The position numbers and the translations under genes are program-made. This document shows, piece after piece, positions 63,410-64,000 of a stretch of 64,000 nt of DNA. The DNA is from Amoebophrya sp. A120. Its lineage: Eukaryota > Sar > Dinophyceae > Syndiniales > Amoebophryaceae. Location: contig CAJINV010000018.1 of the NCBI GenBank assembly GCA_905178155.1, forward strand, positions 1,338,190-1,402,189. The letters are read 5' to 3'. Every line of letters starts with the position of its first letter. The stretch's first letter is position 1. The notes below the pieces were generated by a model. The model made no database searches and was not told the DNA's origin. It worked only from the letters and a program-made list of their open reading frames with translations.

Positions 63410-64000
63410 ATGTCGAAGGCAGCACGAAGAATGGATGTGGAAGACGGGAAGGCGGTCGCGTTTTCTCGCATGCAGGAAAGTGAAGATGCCGGCCACGTAG
63501 ATCTGGAACAACAGGGAGACACCGAGAGCAGCACAACTGCGGCGCTGCTTGGCGAGAATAAGAACATTAACCGCGAAGATAAATATGAGCACGACCACGT
63601 AGAAGACCACCATTCGTCCTGTATGCAGCGACGGGCCGGGCTTCTGATCACGCTTCTTGCTTGTGCCACGGCTATTTTCGCCGCTGCTTTCGCTGTTTTT
63701 TTGGGTCTCTACGTGCAAGGAGCGAACCAGGTTGAGAGGCTCACGGAGCAGGTCGCGGAACTTAGGAGCGGCGGGGGGCCGAGCGGTGGCGGTACGGGGC
63801 CCAACAACGGTGGCGGTACGGGGCCCAACAACGGTGGCGGTGGCGGCCCCCCCAGCGGCCGCGACCTCAACAAAAACCCGATTCCGGTCAGTACCGACCA
63901 GTTGCCTCTGGACGCGCCGAGTGAGATGGTGGAGGTGTTCCGCGCGACAGACGCCGCCGCTGCCGGCAAGCGGGTCGCAGTATGCATGGTCGGCGGCGTG
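63410..64000 (+). CDS. Type II membrane protein, N-terminal part (runs off the window)
   Basis: A frame from ATG 63410 stays open to the window end (197 codons). It encodes an acidic cytosolic head of about 75 residues, a clear membrane anchor (GLLITLLACATAIFAAAFAVFLGLYV), a short coiled stem (VERLTEQVAELR), Gly/Pro/Asn-rich repeats (GGGTGPNN twice), then the beginning of a folded domain ending in KRVAVCMVGGV. A signal-anchor, stem and luminal domain in this order is typical of Golgi glycosyltransferases, but too little of the domain is visible to name it. No introner in the visible part. Confidence 0.7.
   Translation, partial: MSKAARRMDVEDGKAVAFSRMQESEDAGHVDLEQQGDTESSTTAALLGENKNINREDKYEHDHVEDHHSSCMQRRAGLLITLLACATAIFAAAFAVFLGLYVQGANQVERLTEQVAELRSGGGPSGGGTGPNNGGGTGPNNGGGGGPPSGRDLNKNPIPVSTDQLPLDAPSEMVEVFRATDAAAAGKRVAVCMVGGV

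Noticed and set aside
1-64000. CRISPR arrays
   Set aside because: The many similar repeats are introner arms at irregular distances within a eukaryotic genome, not regularly spaced repeats.
1-64000. tRNA, rRNA or spliced-leader genes
   Set aside because: No cloverleaf with conserved T and D loops, rRNA core or dinoflagellate spliced-leader sequence was noticed by eye; a covariance-model scan would be needed to be sure.

Overview
This looks like nuclear DNA of an intron-rich protist, most likely a dinoflagellate-type alveolate of the syndinian (Amoebophrya-like) sort. Three things point that way. The genes are packed with short inverted-repeat elements that act as introns (introners). Every gene I can defend lies on the + strand, as in dinoflagellate unidirectional arrays. 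Proteins carry long Ser/Thr/Gly/Asn-rich inserts. The assignment is inferred from gene style; no rRNA, spliced leader or organellar marker is present.

Layout: a fragment of a gene 3' end (1-375); a small protein (1284-2179); a large low-complexity protein (about 2364-7206); a repeat-rich spacer leading into a p24/TMED cargo receptor (to 10707); a small multi-pass membrane protein (to 13614); a spacer holding two introners of an unrecognised transcript (15392-15997); a 22-exon DASH cryptochrome (16763-38885), one intron of which contains a 12-kb Penelope-like retroelement (19481-31659); an AT-rich spacer; a mitochondrial ABC1/ADCK2-like atypical kinase (41965-46693); a very GC-rich island (about 47430-48530); an RCC1-repeat/coiled-coil protein (49282-52030); two single-pass, Ser/Thr-rich membrane proteins (52475-53578, split by an in-frame TGA, and 54281-55729); an intronless basic protein (56755-57873); a CHCHD2/MIX17 twin-CX9C protein (58711-59766); a secreted cysteine-rich protein (60352-61855); and the start of a type II membrane protein running off the end (63410-64000).

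The unifying feature is 48 introners (one cut by the window edge) in nine terminal-inverted-repeat families. They begin TAT and end ATA (variants occur) and nearly all are flanked by a 5-bp direct repeat. Removing the element plus one copy of the 5-bp repeat restores the reading frame at every junction I could test (more than 40). It also rejoins conserved motifs of cryptochrome, ADCK kinase, p24 and RCC1 proteins. None of the resulting intron ends is GT-AG, although ordinary GT-AG introns sit in the same genes. Elements occur in both orientations.

The retroelement is the second highlight. It has 851-bp direct repeats (near-identical, offset 11,322 bp), a 16-bp target duplication inside an introner, and five or six + strand ORFs. 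An upstream ORF carries a GIY-YIG-like nuclease, and the next (overlapping in the +1 frame) carries a Penelope-type reverse transcriptase with a YLDD box. Two more ORFs of unknown function follow. A separate GIY-YIG ORF placed before the RT, combined with several accessory ORFs, is an unusual layout for this class.
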